This document shows positions 1 to 8,158 of a stretch of 48,283 bases of DNA, piece by piece. A program made the translations under genes and the position numbers. This stretch comes from a virus, in the IMG/VR virus record IMGVR_UViG_3300035210_000071, positions 1 through 48,283 of that record; one strand, given 5' to 3'. Numbering within the stretch: position 1 is the stretch's first letter; each line of letters begins with the position of its first letter. The notes under the pieces were generated by a model. The model searched no databases and had not been told where the DNA came from. It was given only the letters and a program-made list of their open reading frames with translations.

Positions 1-48
1 CAGGCATACTACGACATCGCGCGGCGCATGAACGACAAGCTGATCTGA
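1..48 (+). CDS. C-terminal fragment of a gene cut by the window edge
   Basis: An open frame runs from the first base to a TGA and encodes the last 15 residues of a protein (ending MNDKLI). The start lies outside the window. It reads in the same direction as the operon that follows. If the window were circular, the frame would continue into the last bases of the window and meet a stop without a normal start codon, so the missing part is probably off the left edge. No function can be assigned. Confidence 0.4.
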   Translation, partial: QAYYDIARRMNDKLI

Positions 49-139
49 CGCAGGGGGGTGCGGACGCTGCGGCGCCCGCATCTCTCTGCGCCAGGTGCGC
101 GGACCGCCGGCAATGCAGCCTGCGGATGGAGAGAGACGA

Positions 140-934
140 ATGGCACTGAGCAAGAAGAAGGCGAGCACCGCCGGGAAGAACCGGCAGAAGCCGATGCCCA
201 AGCGCAAGCCGGCGAAGGAGCCGGTTTACCGGACCCGCGAGGTCATCCTCGCAGACATGACGGAGGTTGCTGCCAAGGTCGAGGTCGAGGCCGCCAAACC
301 CCGGACCAAGGATCTGGAATGGCAGTATGCCCGCAGCGGGCCGCTGTCCAAGCTGCGGGAGAAGACCACCGACCTGGGTTATGAGCTGCGGAGCACGGTG
401 CAGCACGACCCGCTGCCGGAGGAGGATGGGCTCGGGGATAGCTGGGCCATCTCGGAGACCCTCATCGACCGGGCTTTCGCGGCGAAGCCTGGGGAGGTGC
501 CGACGTGGACGCAGAGCGGCGCCTTCCTGCTATGGGCTGGGCGCATCCCGGTCCTGTGCGAATGGGGCGGCTGGGTCCACCCTACCGCGGCTGTCTGCGC
601 GGTGGCGCCCAACCTGCCTTGGTTCAAGCCGGGCGGCTACCAGTCCGGAAGCGCCTCCACGCTGCCGGCCAAGGCGCTGACGGTTGACGGTTTCTTCCGC
701 GGGTCGATCGCGGCCTTCCTGAAGGCGCCCGATCTCAAGCTGCACCCGCTGACCGACAATCCGAAGCTGCGGGGTGAGTGCCGGCTCGGGGTCAAGACGC
801 CGCTCGACGGGGTGAGGCAGGCGGTGGAGGGGCATGGGGAGTGGCTGCGGCTGGCTCTCGCGCGGGGCCCGGTGCAGCCTATTCCCATGCCGCACCACCT
901 GCCGGCTATTCAGCTTTCGTTCCTCGGAACGTAG
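140..934 (+). CDS. Hypothetical 264-aa phage protein, first complete gene of the left operon
   Basis: A soluble protein with a very basic, lysine-rich start (ALSKKKAS) followed by a mixed globular region with several Trp and Gly residues around residues 110-180. I do not recognise the family. The ATG at 140 is chosen over an upstream GTG at 95 because a purine-rich GGAGAGAG ribosome site lies just before it. It heads a plus-strand series of small genes that share overlapping starts and stops further on. The basic N-terminus could bind nucleic acid, but that is a guess. Confidence 0.75.
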   Translation: MALSKKKASTAGKNRQKPMPKRKPAKEPVYRTREVILADMTEVAAKVEVEAAKPRTKDLEWQYARSGPLSKLREKTTDLGYELRSTVQHDPLPEEDGLGDSWAISETLIDRAFAAKPGEVPTWTQSGAFLLWAGRIPVLCEWGGWVHPTAAVCAVAPNLPWFKPGGYQSGSASTLPAKALTVDGFFRGSIAAFLKAPDLKLHPLTDNPKLRGECRLGVKTPLDGVRQAVEGHGEWLRLALARGPVQPIPMPHHLPAIQLSFLGT

Positions 935-992
935 CCAAACCCGACTTTAGCGGGGCGGCTCGCTGCGGCGGGCCGCCTCCAAGGAGCCAACA

Positions 993-1211
993 ATGAGCGG
1001 ATTTGTCGTTGCGATGGGGCCGTGCCTCGCCTGCGGACAGTTTTTCTCGTTCAACCCGCATTTGGTGCCGAGCCTGATGTGGAATGGCGCGAAGGAGCCG
1101 ATTTGCCAGACGTGCATGGAGGCCAGCAACAAGAAGCGGGAGGCGGCCGGGAAGCCGCCGCACGTCATCCGACCTGGGGCCTACGAACCGCTGCCAGAGA
1201 GCGAGCTATGA
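993..1211 (+). CDS. Small two-CxxC zinc-ribbon-like protein (72 aa)
   Basis: Two CxxC pairs at residues 11-14 and 38-41 (CLAC and CQTC) are spaced as in small zinc ribbons, so zinc binding is likely although the partner is unknown. A good AAGGAG ribosome site precedes the ATG. The last codon and TGA overlap the ATG of the next gene (ATGA), indicating translational coupling. It is one of several cysteine-pair proteins in this operon. It could bind nucleic acid or act as a small adaptor. Confidence 0.75.
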   Translation: MSGFVVAMGPCLACGQFFSFNPHLVPSLMWNGAKEPICQTCMEASNKKREAAGKPPHVIRPGAYEPLPESEL

Positions 1212-1801
1212 GCGACAAGCCCGGATTCGAGCTCGTGTTCTCCGACGAGGAGGGCAGCCGGGTCTGCGGGAGATGCACTCTCTGTTGCCGCCTGGTGCCC
1301 GTTCGGACGCTGAAGAAGCCGGCGAACACGCGCTGCAAGTATCAGCGGTTCGGCCAGGGCTGCCGCATCTACGACAGGAGGCCGCCCGAGTGCCGGTACT
1401 GGTCGTGCCGCTGGCTGAGCGCGCCGGACGCCGCCGGCCTGCCGCGGCCTGACCGCTGCCACTACGTCGTGGACGTGATGCCTGACGCGATCACCATCGT
1501 GCATGACGACACCGGCGAGCACATCCCGCTGCCGGTGGTGCAGGTGTGGGTCGATCCGGACTATCCGGACGCCCACAAGGATCCGGCTCTGCGCGCCTAC
1601 CTGGAGCTGCAGGGCAAGGAGCACCGCTGTGCGGCGTTGATCCGCTTCAACTCCGCCGACGCCATCGTGCTGATGCCGCCGGCGATGACACACGATGGGA
1701 AGTGGCACGAGCAGCGATCAAACCTGCGGATGGGAGTGCGCGACGCCGAGGGAATCCCGACAGACCAAAAGGAGGGGCCGCCCGCCGCAAGCGGGACTTG
1801 A
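1208..1801 (+). CDS. YkgJ-like CxxCxxCC zinc/iron-chelating domain protein (197 aa)
   Basis: Cysteines at residues 20, 23, 26 and 27 (CGRCTLCC), then 43, 52, 62 and 67, with a CRIYDRRPPECR segment, match the layout of the YkgJ-type metal-chelating domain, in which a CxxCxxCC cluster is followed by C-x-Y-x-x-RP-x-x-C. The family is widespread but biochemically poorly defined. The ATG at 1208 overlaps the upstream stop, and longer frames starting at 1022 overlap the previous gene and are not favoured. The C-terminal third has no visible motif. A metal-binding role is inferred from the cysteines only. Confidence 0.75.
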   Translation: MSDKPGFELVFSDEEGSRVCGRCTLCCRLVPVRTLKKPANTRCKYQRFGQGCRIYDRRPPECRYWSCRWLSAPDAAGLPRPDRCHYVVDVMPDAITIVHDDTGEHIPLPVVQVWVDPDYPDAHKDPALRAYLELQGKEHRCAALIRFNSADAIVLMPPAMTHDGKWHEQRSNLRMGVRDAEGIPTDQKEGPPAASGT

Positions 1802-1851
1802 TCGAAACGGCCGAGGCGTTGAAGGCGCCCCGGCCATCCCGGAGAACTGAG

Positions 1852-2172
1852 ATGAGACGAGTGATAGACGGTTTAGCCTACGACACCGAGACCGCGGAAC
1901 AGATTTGCGACATTTCCGGCAGCGCGGGCGCGTATCCAATCAACGACTTCAATTGGGAAGATACGTGGCTGTATCGGACGAAGAAAGGCGCCTTCTTCAT
2001 TTCCGGGTCTGGTGGGGCGCTGTCCCGCTGGGCAACCGACCTTGGCGACAACAAGGTTGGAGGTGGATCCGGGGTCAAGCCCGTGACCGAGCAGGAAGCC
2101 AGAACCTTGGTTGAGAAGCACGGGAGCGGTGAGGATTACGACAGGGTGTTCGGCCCTGCCGAAGAGGCTTAA
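1852..2172 (+). CDS. Small acidic hypothetical phage protein (106 aa)
   Basis: The protein has the look of a recurrent small phage family: an early YDTETAEQI stretch, a central WEDTWLYRTKKGAFF segment that suggests a beta hairpin, and a GGALSRWA motif. I recall similar small proteins in phages and plasmids but no function. Its ATG has a GGAG site 6-7 bases upstream. It follows the chelating-domain gene after 50 bases and is followed by a strong hairpin, so it may close a translational sub-block of the operon. Confidence 0.65.
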   Translation: MRRVIDGLAYDTETAEQICDISGSAGAYPINDFNWEDTWLYRTKKGAFFISGSGGALSRWATDLGDNKVGGGSGVKPVTEQEARTLVEKHGSGEDYDRVFGPAEEA

Positions 2173-2185
2173 CTAGACATCAGCA

Positions 2186-2218
2186 GGCCGGCGGGGCTGG
2201 GAAGCGACCCCGCCGGCC
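2186..2218 (+). terminator. GC-rich intercistronic hairpin (11-bp stem)
   Basis: GGCCGGCGGGG at 2186-2196 pairs perfectly with CCCCGCCGGCC at 2208-2218 around an 11-base loop. No U tract follows on either strand, so this is not a classical intrinsic terminator. It may be a partial terminator, an RNA-processing site or a stabiliser between two genes. Confidence 0.5.
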
Positions 2219-2240
2219 AAACGAAAAGGACATCCGTGCA

Positions 2241-2762
2241 ATGCCCAAGACGCCTGCGTTTTCAGATTGTGCCAGCCCCGATGATTGTCAATGCGCCGCC
2301 CGTGGCTACGAGCACGAGCGCGACAGTTGCGCGTTCCCGGCCGTGGTTGCCGCGGCCAAGCAGATCGGCATCGACACCGAGGCTTTGGTGGGGATGCTCG
2401 CGCCGCCGGGGGAAATCAAAGCGAAGATGCAAATGACCAGATGGGAAGATCGCTACCGCGTAGCCGCCGAGCGGTGTGCCGCATTGGCGGCTGTTGAGGG
2501 CAACGGGCTGGTACGCCAGGCGCTCATCGACGCCGGGCACAGCTTCCGCAAGGCCCAGGCGCAGCACCGGGAGATCAAGGAGAAGCGGGACGACACGCGC
2601 TTCACCATTTTCCAGGAAGGCGACTTGTCCAGCGCCGAGCGCGGCATCCCGTTCGATGAGGCGGAGGCGTCGATCCACCTCCGCGACAAGGGCTGGCGGA
2701 TGCTGCCGGACGCCGAGTTCGACGCGCTGGTGATCTACACGATGATCGAGAAGGGGGAGTGA
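2241..2762 (+). CDS. Hypothetical protein with an N-terminal cysteine cluster (173 aa)
   Basis: Four cysteines near the start (residues 10, 16, 18 and 30) are followed by a mostly helical, charged region (residues 60-125, rich in Arg, Lys, Glu and Ala) and a more globular C-terminus. I do not recognise the family. An AAAAGGAC-type ribosome site precedes the ATG. The end runs into the ribosome site of the next gene. It is a typical accessory gene of this operon. Confidence 0.7.
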   Translation: MPKTPAFSDCASPDDCQCAARGYEHERDSCAFPAVVAAAKQIGIDTEALVGMLAPPGEIKAKMQMTRWEDRYRVAAERCAALAAVEGNGLVRQALIDAGHSFRKAQAQHREIKEKRDDTRFTIFQEGDLSSAERGIPFDEAEASIHLRDKGWRMLPDAEFDALVIYTMIEKGE

Positions 2763-2770
2763 GCGTTCCA

Positions 2771-3019
2771 ATGGGCGCAGTCGAAATCTACAACACCGAA
2801 TACAACCTCGTGCAGTTCCGAACGGAAGATCAGGCAACAGCCGACGCGCTGGTAGCGTGGGCAAAGAAGGCCGATCCGGACGCCAAGATAACGTTGCTGC
2901 CAATGCAGGATCATGTCCTCGGCCGCGCGCAGACTGCCATTGGCGCCTCTGGAAAGCACGATTTCGAAGAGCGTTTCGCCAAGGCGCTGCGGGCCTACAT
3001 CGCTCGGGAGGCGCCGTGA
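2771..3019 (+). CDS. Small hypothetical protein (82 aa)
   Basis: A compact alpha/beta-looking protein starting MGAVEIYNTEYN. An in-frame GTG at 2759 would add four residues, but the GGGGGAG ribosome site at 2753-2759 overlaps that codon and suits the ATG at 2771 better. The TGA overlaps the next ATG (TGATG), so the two genes are coupled. The family is not recognised. Confidence 0.65.
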   Translation: MGAVEIYNTEYNLVQFRTEDQATADALVAWAKKADPDAKITLLPMQDHVLGRAQTAIGASGKHDFEERFAKALRAYIAREAP

Positions 3020-3618
3020 TGTCGTTCTCATTTACACCACCTACGACACTGGCGATCGGCCAGAGGTGCGATGCCTTCAACGACGCCCCATTTCTCGGCG
3101 AGGGCATGCGGCTGGTGGCGGACGCCAAGCATGCGCCGGTCATCTGGGCGCTGTTCCGCAACCCGACGCCGCGGGAAATCCGCTGCGCCGGCGCGGACAG
3201 CGGCACCAAGCTGAAGCTCGCGCTGGTGCCGGGCGGGCGCCACACGATGTTCTGGCTGATGGACTTGCCGGGAGTGACCGAGGGATGGGCGGACATGCCG
3301 TTCAGCCGCGGGCTGCTGCCGCCGGGCTTGCGGCCGAACATCCCGCGGACGCCGAAGCAGGGCTATCTCTGCACGCTGGTGCTGCTGGACGCCGACACGC
3401 GCATTGTCCACGCCCTGCGGATGTTCTCGGTCTCGCCCAAGTTCTCCGAGACGTTCGACCAGCTCTGCACCGAGCAGCTTGCGAGGCTCGAGACTTTCAG
3501 CCCGGAGGCGCACGATGCGGAGATCCAGGCTGCCTATCGGAAGTGGCCGCGGGCTGACGCCATGCTGAAGCACGCGGTGATTGTCGAGACCGCCGGCATC
3601 AAGGAGACGTTCGGTTGA
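3019..3618 (+). CDS. Hypothetical protein (199 aa)
   Basis: A globular protein with a beta-rich first half (for example RLVADAKHAPVIWALF) and a helical C-terminal third containing an AEIQAAYRKWPRAD segment. No catalytic motif or membrane segment is seen. It starts within the stop of the preceding gene. The large antisense frames here are composition shadows. Function unknown. Confidence 0.7.
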   Translation: MSFSFTPPTTLAIGQRCDAFNDAPFLGEGMRLVADAKHAPVIWALFRNPTPREIRCAGADSGTKLKLALVPGGRHTMFWLMDLPGVTEGWADMPFSRGLLPPGLRPNIPRTPKQGYLCTLVLLDADTRIVHALRMFSVSPKFSETFDQLCTEQLARLETFSPEAHDAEIQAAYRKWPRADAMLKHAVIVETAGIKETFG

Positions 3619-3656
3619 CGGACGCGGAGTTCACAGAAGCCGAAGGGAAGCACGAC

Positions 3657-3902
3657 ATGAGCGTTCCGAAAACCATCACCGAGCTTTACGCCTGGATTTG
3701 CACCGAAGAAGACGGCAGCGAGGGTCTGTGTGCGCAGTCCATGCTGATCGAGGGCTACGAGACGCTGGTTCCATTCATCGGGGCCGACATGGAGAGGGTG
3801 CAGAAATTGCGACCGTTCGCCGCCACCATCGCGCATGAAACCGGAAAGCCAATCCGGCTTGTTCGGTTCTCGATAGTCGGGACCATGGAAACGGCGCTAT
3901 GA
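3657..3902 (+). CDS. Small hypothetical phage protein (81 aa)
   Basis: The ATG at 3657 is preceded by AAGGGAAG at good spacing. An in-frame TTG at 3615 inside the previous gene's end is less likely. The sequence begins SVPKTITELYAWICTEEDG and ends with a beta-strand-like RLVRFSIVG. Small acidic proteins like this occur widely in phages without a known role. It overlaps the next gene by four bases (ATGA). Confidence 0.7.
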   Translation: MSVPKTITELYAWICTEEDGSEGLCAQSMLIEGYETLVPFIGADMERVQKLRPFAATIAHETGKPIRLVRFSIVGTMETAL

Positions 3903-4129
3903 CCGAGCCACCAAACTGGACCGGAGAGTTTCGGACGGACGGCGTGCGCGTCGAGCTTGTGCCGGTCAAGACCTCATCGGGCAACGAGAGCTGGATCGTC
4001 ACGGCGCCCGGGCGGCTCCCCATTTTGTTGTGCCCGTGCTGTGACCGGACGATGCAGAGCCAGCACGCGGCGAAACTGGTGGCGGACGAGGTGTTCCCGT
4101 TCAAGCCTGGAGAGGGCGCCTCCGCCTAA
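3899..4129 (+). CDS. Small protein with a CPCC motif (76 aa)
   Basis: A beta-rich small protein with a single CPCC cluster near residue 46. A lone CPCC is compatible with metal binding or redox chemistry, but neither can be shown. It is coupled to the upstream gene by ATGA. Its TAA interlocks with the TAG of the minus-strand gene that follows, so the transcripts converge here. Confidence 0.65.
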   Translation: MTEPPNWTGEFRTDGVRVELVPVKTSSGNESWIVTAPGRLPILLCPCCDRTMQSQHAAKLVADEVFPFKPGEGASA

Positions 4130-4323
4130 ACGATTGAGGCCTTCCACCCGCGACGACTGAACAGCGCCCGCAGCTCGTCCGAGGACCTCCGGAGGCAATG
4201 CTTCCGGAGGATCGGCGCAGCTTCCACGCACACGCCATTTTCCACGATGATGCCTGCAACGAATGTTGGCGCGACAACACGCACCAGCGTAGTAATCCGG
4301 GCATCAACAAGGCGGTGTGACAT
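4126..4323 (-). CDS. Lone minus-strand small gene inside the plus-strand operon (65 aa)
   Basis: The frame encodes a protein with a central FVAGIIVENGVCVEAAPIL segment followed by SDELRALFSRRGW. This matches my recollection of a small family found in alphaproteobacterial phages and plasmids (hydrophobic hairpin, AAPIL, then a basic RRGW end). It fills the gap between two plus-strand genes exactly. Its TAG overlaps the TAA of the left neighbour, and its ATG shares the palindrome CATG with the ATG of the right neighbour. Function is unknown. Opposing transcription could silence it or create an antisense effect. Confidence 0.6.
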   Translation of the reverse strand: MSHRLVDARITTLVRVVAPTFVAGIIVENGVCVEAAPILRKHCLRRSSDELRALFSRRGWKASIV

Positions 4324-4651
4324 GGGCATTCCCATCGGCGGAACGGTTGACCTTTCACTCGCGCCGGTGACCGGCACACTCGGGGCGGTCGGAAACGGCT
4401 CGCCGTTCCAGCCCGCGCCGGGCGAATTCAATCTCCTGATCTACGGGACTTTCGTCGCGACAATCGTAGTCGAGAAGACATCAAACGCCGGGACGACCTA
4501 CGTGCCGCTATCCATCGACCTGTACGGCACGGCAATCAGCCTGACAGGCCCGGTGGCGCTGCAGCTCAACGACGAGGAGCAGGGCAACTCCTATCGCATC
4601 CGGACGACGGCGTGGACGTCCGGCACTGTCAGCTATCGGTGGTCGCAGTGA
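4322..4651 (+). CDS. Putative virion/tail-associated beta protein (109 aa)
   Basis: A Gly/Thr/Val-rich sequence (starting GIPIGGTVDLSLAP) predicts a beta sandwich of the kind found in small phage structural or fibre-accessory proteins. The ATG at 4322 follows AAGGCGG. An in-frame ATG at 4247 would run through the minus-strand gene and is rejected. It lies directly before and overlaps the tail-fibre-like gene (GTGA), supporting a linked role in the virion. Confidence 0.65.
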   Translation: MGIPIGGTVDLSLAPVTGTLGAVGNGSPFQPAPGEFNLLIYGTFVATIVVEKTSNAGTTYVPLSIDLYGTAISLTGPVALQLNDEEQGNSYRIRTTAWTSGTVSYRWSQ

Positions 4652-5964
4652 CGGCCGCGGCCATTGCGGCTGCCGTTTTCCCACACGTCCGTCCGAATTT
4701 AGAGGCCAGGACATCGTCAAACGCTTTCCCGCTGACGTCCCAGCTTCTGCCGGCCTTCACGTTCACTCGCCCGAGCGCGGCTCACGCGCTGAATGCCAAA
4801 GGTGCCCTGGTGGAGTGCGCGACCGACATTCCGGCCTTCGAGCACAGTCCCACGACCAACGTGCCGCGGGGAATCGCGATCTTTGGCGTGATCACCAATC
4901 TCAATCCCAACCCGAGAGCGGAGGCCGCTGCGGCCGGCAGTCCGGGGACACTTCCGGCAGGGTGGTCCGTGAGCACGCTGCCCAGCGGCATCACCAGGAC
5001 CGTGGTCGGCGCAACCTCCGAGGACGGCATCGAGTGCCTCGATGTTCGCTTTTCCGGGACACCAGGATCGACGCTCGCGACCAGCATCCACTTTATGACC
5101 AACACGGGGGCTACGCCGGGTCAGGGGTTTACCGGGGCGTTCAATGCAAAGATAAGCGCCGGGTCGGCCACGAACCTCGCATTTCAGCAGAAGCTGGTGA
5201 CGCGGCAGGCCAACCAGTCCGGCGTCGATGTCGTTACACCCGCCGTCGTCCTGACATCGGGGCGGCTGTCGGCACAGCGATTTTCCGCCAACATTGCAAA
5301 CGCCGGCGCGCTGACGGCGTTCGTCCAGGGCGGCATGAACATAGTTTTCACCTCAAGCATGCCGGTGGACGTGACGCTGCGTATCGGCGGCACAACGTTG
5401 ACGCAGACATCGTTCACGCCGCCGATTATTCTTCCGCCGGCGTTTCCTGATGTCGGGAACGGACAAATTTCGGTGCGCGGCATTGAGCTCCTGCGCCTGT
5501 CCAACGCGATGATGGCGCGGTTCGGAGACGCGACCAGGGGAACGATCGTCATCGACGCTGTCATGTGGCGCTCGATAGCGTCCAGCAATCTGGCGCGTGT
5601 GGTGCAGTTGAATGATGGCACCGTGAACAACACGATTGACCTGTATGTCACAGGGGCCACTGTCGCCGCGCAGGTGGCAATAGCCGCCGTGCAGCAGGGA
5701 GTGACGCCTGGCTATGCTCCTCTTGTGGGCGAGCGCGCTAGGTACGTTCTGCGCTGGAGGCCCGGGGTGGTCCGTCACGCGGCAAACGGCAACCTGTATG
5801 GCGAGATCACCACAACGCTGCCGAGCATCACGCAGGTCTGGTTCGGGAACCGCCCGGACGGGCAGCGCCCGCTGAACTGCAACATCGAGCGAGTGGCGAT
5901 CTACCCTGACGACATCAGCAACGAGAGGATGCAGACCGTGTCGGTTCTTGGAGCACCCCTATGA
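4648..5964 (+). CDS. Tail fibre / receptor-binding-like protein (438 aa)
   Basis: Residues about 35-80 contain TFTRPSAAHALNAKGALVE followed by IPAFEHSP and VPRGIAIFG. This matches the conserved F-x-R-x-SAA-x-x-x-x-x-x-G...PRF-x-H-x-P...RG opening of phage fibre and spike proteins. The remainder is beta-rich and ends with CNIERVAIYPDDISNERMQ, like the closing strand of a concanavalin-like (LamG) lectin fold. A surface glycan-binding role is inferred. The GTG start overlaps the previous stop, and the end overlaps the next ATG. It is far from the main tail operon and transcribed oppositely. Confidence 0.7.
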   Translation: MTAAAIAAAVFPHVRPNLEARTSSNAFPLTSQLLPAFTFTRPSAAHALNAKGALVECATDIPAFEHSPTTNVPRGIAIFGVITNLNPNPRAEAAAAGSPGTLPAGWSVSTLPSGITRTVVGATSEDGIECLDVRFSGTPGSTLATSIHFMTNTGATPGQGFTGAFNAKISAGSATNLAFQQKLVTRQANQSGVDVVTPAVVLTSGRLSAQRFSANIANAGALTAFVQGGMNIVFTSSMPVDVTLRIGGTTLTQTSFTPPIILPPAFPDVGNGQISVRGIELLRLSNAMMARFGDATRGTIVIDAVMWRSIASSNLARVVQLNDGTVNNTIDLYVTGATVAAQVAIAAVQQGVTPGYAPLVGERARYVLRWRPGVVRHAANGNLYGEITTTLPSITQVWFGNRPDGQRPLNCNIERVAIYPDDISNERMQTVSVLGAPL

Positions 5965-6338
5965 CGACATATTTCGATTTCCGCTTTCGCTTCCTGGCGA
6001 CGCCGGAGGCGATGGCAACCGCCCTCGGGGCGCTCGAAGCCCTACGCGAAGCCGGCGCCTGGGTCGGCTCCAATGGAGCGCCGATGAACATGCTGGGGGA
6101 GCCGATCCCCGGCATGCCGGGGGTCAACGGGAAGCTGGGCTGCGCCGCCTACTCATATCTCGAAGAGGGCGTTGGCCCGCTGATCACGGTCCCGGCTGTT
6201 GGCGACCCGAATTATTACTACGTTGCCATCCGCACCACCGTGGATCCGTCGACGGTGCCGCCGGGGCTGCCCGAAGAATTCGGGCTCGAGGCTGTCGATG
6301 CCGCGACGAGCGCCGCCGTGCTTGGCGTGTGGGCGTAG
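5961..6338 (+). CDS. Hypothetical protein downstream of the fibre gene (125 aa)
   Basis: Starts inside the fibre stop (ATGA). The N-terminal half is helical (EAMATALGALEALREAGAWV); the C-terminal half has proline-rich loops. There is no signal peptide or known motif. Its position suggests a fibre-linked chaperone or accessory, but this rests on context alone. Confidence 0.65.
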   Translation: MTTYFDFRFRFLATPEAMATALGALEALREAGAWVGSNGAPMNMLGEPIPGMPGVNGKLGCAAYSYLEEGVGPLITVPAVGDPNYYYVAIRTTVDPSTVPPGLPEEFGLEAVDAATSAAVLGVWA

Positions 6339-6385
6339 GTTGGACTAAACAGACCGACATCGAGACAAGCCTGCTATTTTAGGGC

Positions 6386-7369
6386 GTGGGCCGACTATCG
6401 GATTTTTGGAACAATCCAATGCGAAGCGAGCTCCTTGACGTTGTGGCGTGTGTTGCCAACCCGGTGCGAGAAAAGGCGCGCATAGCTCTGGCGCTGCCGT
6501 TCATTGACCACATGATCGCATCCGGGGTGCGGCTTACCATTGTCGAATGCGCTTATGGTGAGCGACCATTCGATCTGGTGCCGTCCACGCCAGCGGCATT
6601 CACCCACATCGGCGTGCGCGCTGCCGGCAACACGCTGATGTGGAACAAGGAGAGCCTGCTGCAGATCGGCCTGGAGAGGCTGCCGGACGACGCGAAATAC
6701 GTCTGCTTCTGGGACGCGGACGTTCATTGCCGAAATCCAGATTGGGCGGCGGAGGTCGTGCATGCGCTGCAGCACCACGAGGTCGTGCAACCGTGGTCGA
6801 ACTGCCTTGATATGGGATCGCACGGCGAAGTGCTGGAGGTGCATACGGCGCTGTTCCGGCTGTATCGCGAGGGGCATCAGATCGTGCAGGGGCCGAACGT
6901 TGGGCGGGTGCCCTACAAGTTCGGCCATCCGGGTTTCGGCCTGGCCTTCACCATGCGCGCTCTCGACCGGCTTGGCGGGCTGATCACCACGGCGGCGCTA
7001 GGTGCTGCCGATCATCACCAGTGCATGGCGCTGCTGTCGCGTGTTGAGGACAGCATCCCGCGTGCGATGACGGCGGGCTACAAGGCGCCGCTGCGGGCGT
7101 GGCAGGCCCGCGCCGATCGGTTCATCCACAAAAATGTGTCGTTCATTCACAACGTGATAGAGCACGGCTTTCACGGCGAAAAGGCAGCCCGCGCCTACGT
7201 GTCTCGCTGGGACATCCTCATCAAGAACGGCTTCGATCCAGCCTGGGACATCAAGCGGAACAGGTATGGCGTCCTGGAGCTCGCTGGCAACAAGCCGGAG
7301 TTGCGCCACGAGATTGATCTCTATTTCCGCAGACGAGACGGGGATCGCCCCTCGACGGCGATCGCCTGA
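6386..7369 (+). CDS. GT-A-fold glycosyltransferase-like protein (up to 327 aa)
   Basis: A central hydrophobic strand followed by FWDADVH (D110 and D112) is the DxD metal and nucleotide-sugar site of GT-A glycosyltransferases. The preceding segment VACVANPVREKARIALALPF resembles the nucleotide-binding strand, and HPGFGLAFTMRALDRLGGL resembles an acceptor-side region. The start may be the GTG at 6386 or the ATG at 6419; neither has a strong ribosome site. Adjacent to the fibre genes, it could modify virion, host surface or DNA; the substrate cannot be read from sequence. The end overlaps the next ATG. Confidence 0.7.
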   Translation: MGRLSDFWNNPMRSELLDVVACVANPVREKARIALALPFIDHMIASGVRLTIVECAYGERPFDLVPSTPAAFTHIGVRAAGNTLMWNKESLLQIGLERLPDDAKYVCFWDADVHCRNPDWAAEVVHALQHHEVVQPWSNCLDMGSHGEVLEVHTALFRLYREGHQIVQGPNVGRVPYKFGHPGFGLAFTMRALDRLGGLITTAALGAADHHQCMALLSRVEDSIPRAMTAGYKAPLRAWQARADRFIHKNVSFIHNVIEHGFHGEKAARAYVSRWDILIKNGFDPAWDIKRNRYGVLELAGNKPELRHEIDLYFRRRDGDRPSTAIA

Positions 7370-7761
7370 TGGCCGTCGACACAGAGGGGTGGCGGACCTG
7401 CCCGATCGGATCATGCCAGCGACATGGCGCGTGCATGTACCAGCCATGCCGGAATTGGGCGCTGCCGGCGGACGCCCCGCCGCCGGTCGACCTGATCACC
7501 GCGGCGCTGCGGGCCGCCACCGAAGCAATCTACGTCGGGGGCGGAACAGGCGATCCTGACCTGTTGGCGCTGGCCGAGCAGTTCGCGGCGCTGGATGCGC
7601 GCACGGCCGTCGTGGCGTTCCTGCGGGCGCTGCCGGCCCGCTTCCCGCTGCCCAGCCGCACGGGATCGGGCTGCAGTGTGTGGGGCGCCACCGAGGGCTG
7701 GCACGCGATGCTCGCCGACGCCGTGGCGCGGTTGCCGGAAATACCCCCCAACTCCAAATAG
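7369..7761 (+). CDS. Cysteine-motif hypothetical protein (130 aa), last gene of the left operon
   Basis: Cysteines at residues 11, 16, 22 and 27 within a CPIGSCQRHGACMYQPC stretch suggest a small metal site. The rest is an alanine-rich helical domain. It is coupled to the glycosyltransferase by TGATG. It ends five bases before the stop of a minus-strand gene, so two operons converge here with no clear terminator between them. Confidence 0.7.
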   Translation: MAVDTEGWRTCPIGSCQRHGACMYQPCRNWALPADAPPPVDLITAALRAATEAIYVGGGTGDPDLLALAEQFAALDARTAVVAFLRALPARFPLPSRTGSGCSVWGATEGWHAMLADAVARLPEIPPNSK

Positions 7762-7766
7762 GCCGG

Positions 7767-7961
7767 CTACAGCAGCCAGAGCATCCGACACAGGTGGACG
7801 GCGGGCCCCGGCTGGATCGACAGCACGCGCCGGGCCTCCAGCTCGCAGACCACCTGCCGGCGGTGCAGCTCGGCCGCCAGCACGTTCCGGCCGGCCATGA
7901 CCATGGCGAACCCGGTGGGCAGCAGCACCGCCAGCAGAACCAGCCAGCGGCGCAGGCTCAC
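7767..7961 (-). CDS. Small membrane protein (64 aa)
   Basis: A basic start followed by one hydrophobic stretch (residues about 5-25, containing WLVLLAVLLPTGF) indicates a single-pass inner-membrane protein. A GTG at 7961 overlaps the stop of the upstream HTH gene (GTGA) and is preferred over the GTG at 7976. It is the last gene of the leftward operon. A lysis or superinfection role is possible for a small membrane protein in this position, but is unproven. Confidence 0.5.
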   Translation of the reverse strand: MSLRRWLVLLAVLLPTGFAMVMAGRNVLAAELHRRQVVCELEARRVLSIQPGPAVHLCRMLWLL

Positions 7962-8158
7962 TGCAAAGCGTCCCACACGGCTTCTGCGCCCACGCCCAGC
8001 GCCCGCGCCATCCGCATCAGCTCAACCGCCTGCAGGCGCCGGGTGCCGTGCAGGGTCTTGCTGAACTTGACCGGATCCAGGCCGATCGCGTCGGCAAGCG
8101 CCCGCCGGGAGCCAAAGCCCGCGGAGTTCAGCAGGCCAGCGAGAACTTTCGTGGTCAT
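7958..8158 (-). CDS. Small HTH DNA-binding protein (66 aa)
   Basis: The sequence SRRALADAIGLDPVKFSKTLHGTRRL is a Cro/CI-type helix-turn-helix, followed by LMRMARALGVGAEAV. It consists of little more than the HTH. An AAGGAAG ribosome site lies in the end of the upstream HTH gene, and the starts overlap (ATGA). Two HTH proteins in tandem at the distal end of the leftward operon suggest control of late or neighbouring transcripts. Confidence 0.7.
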   Translation of the reverse strand: MTTKVLAGLLNSAGFGSRRALADAIGLDPVKFSKTLHGTRRLQAVELMRMARALGVGAEAVWDALQ

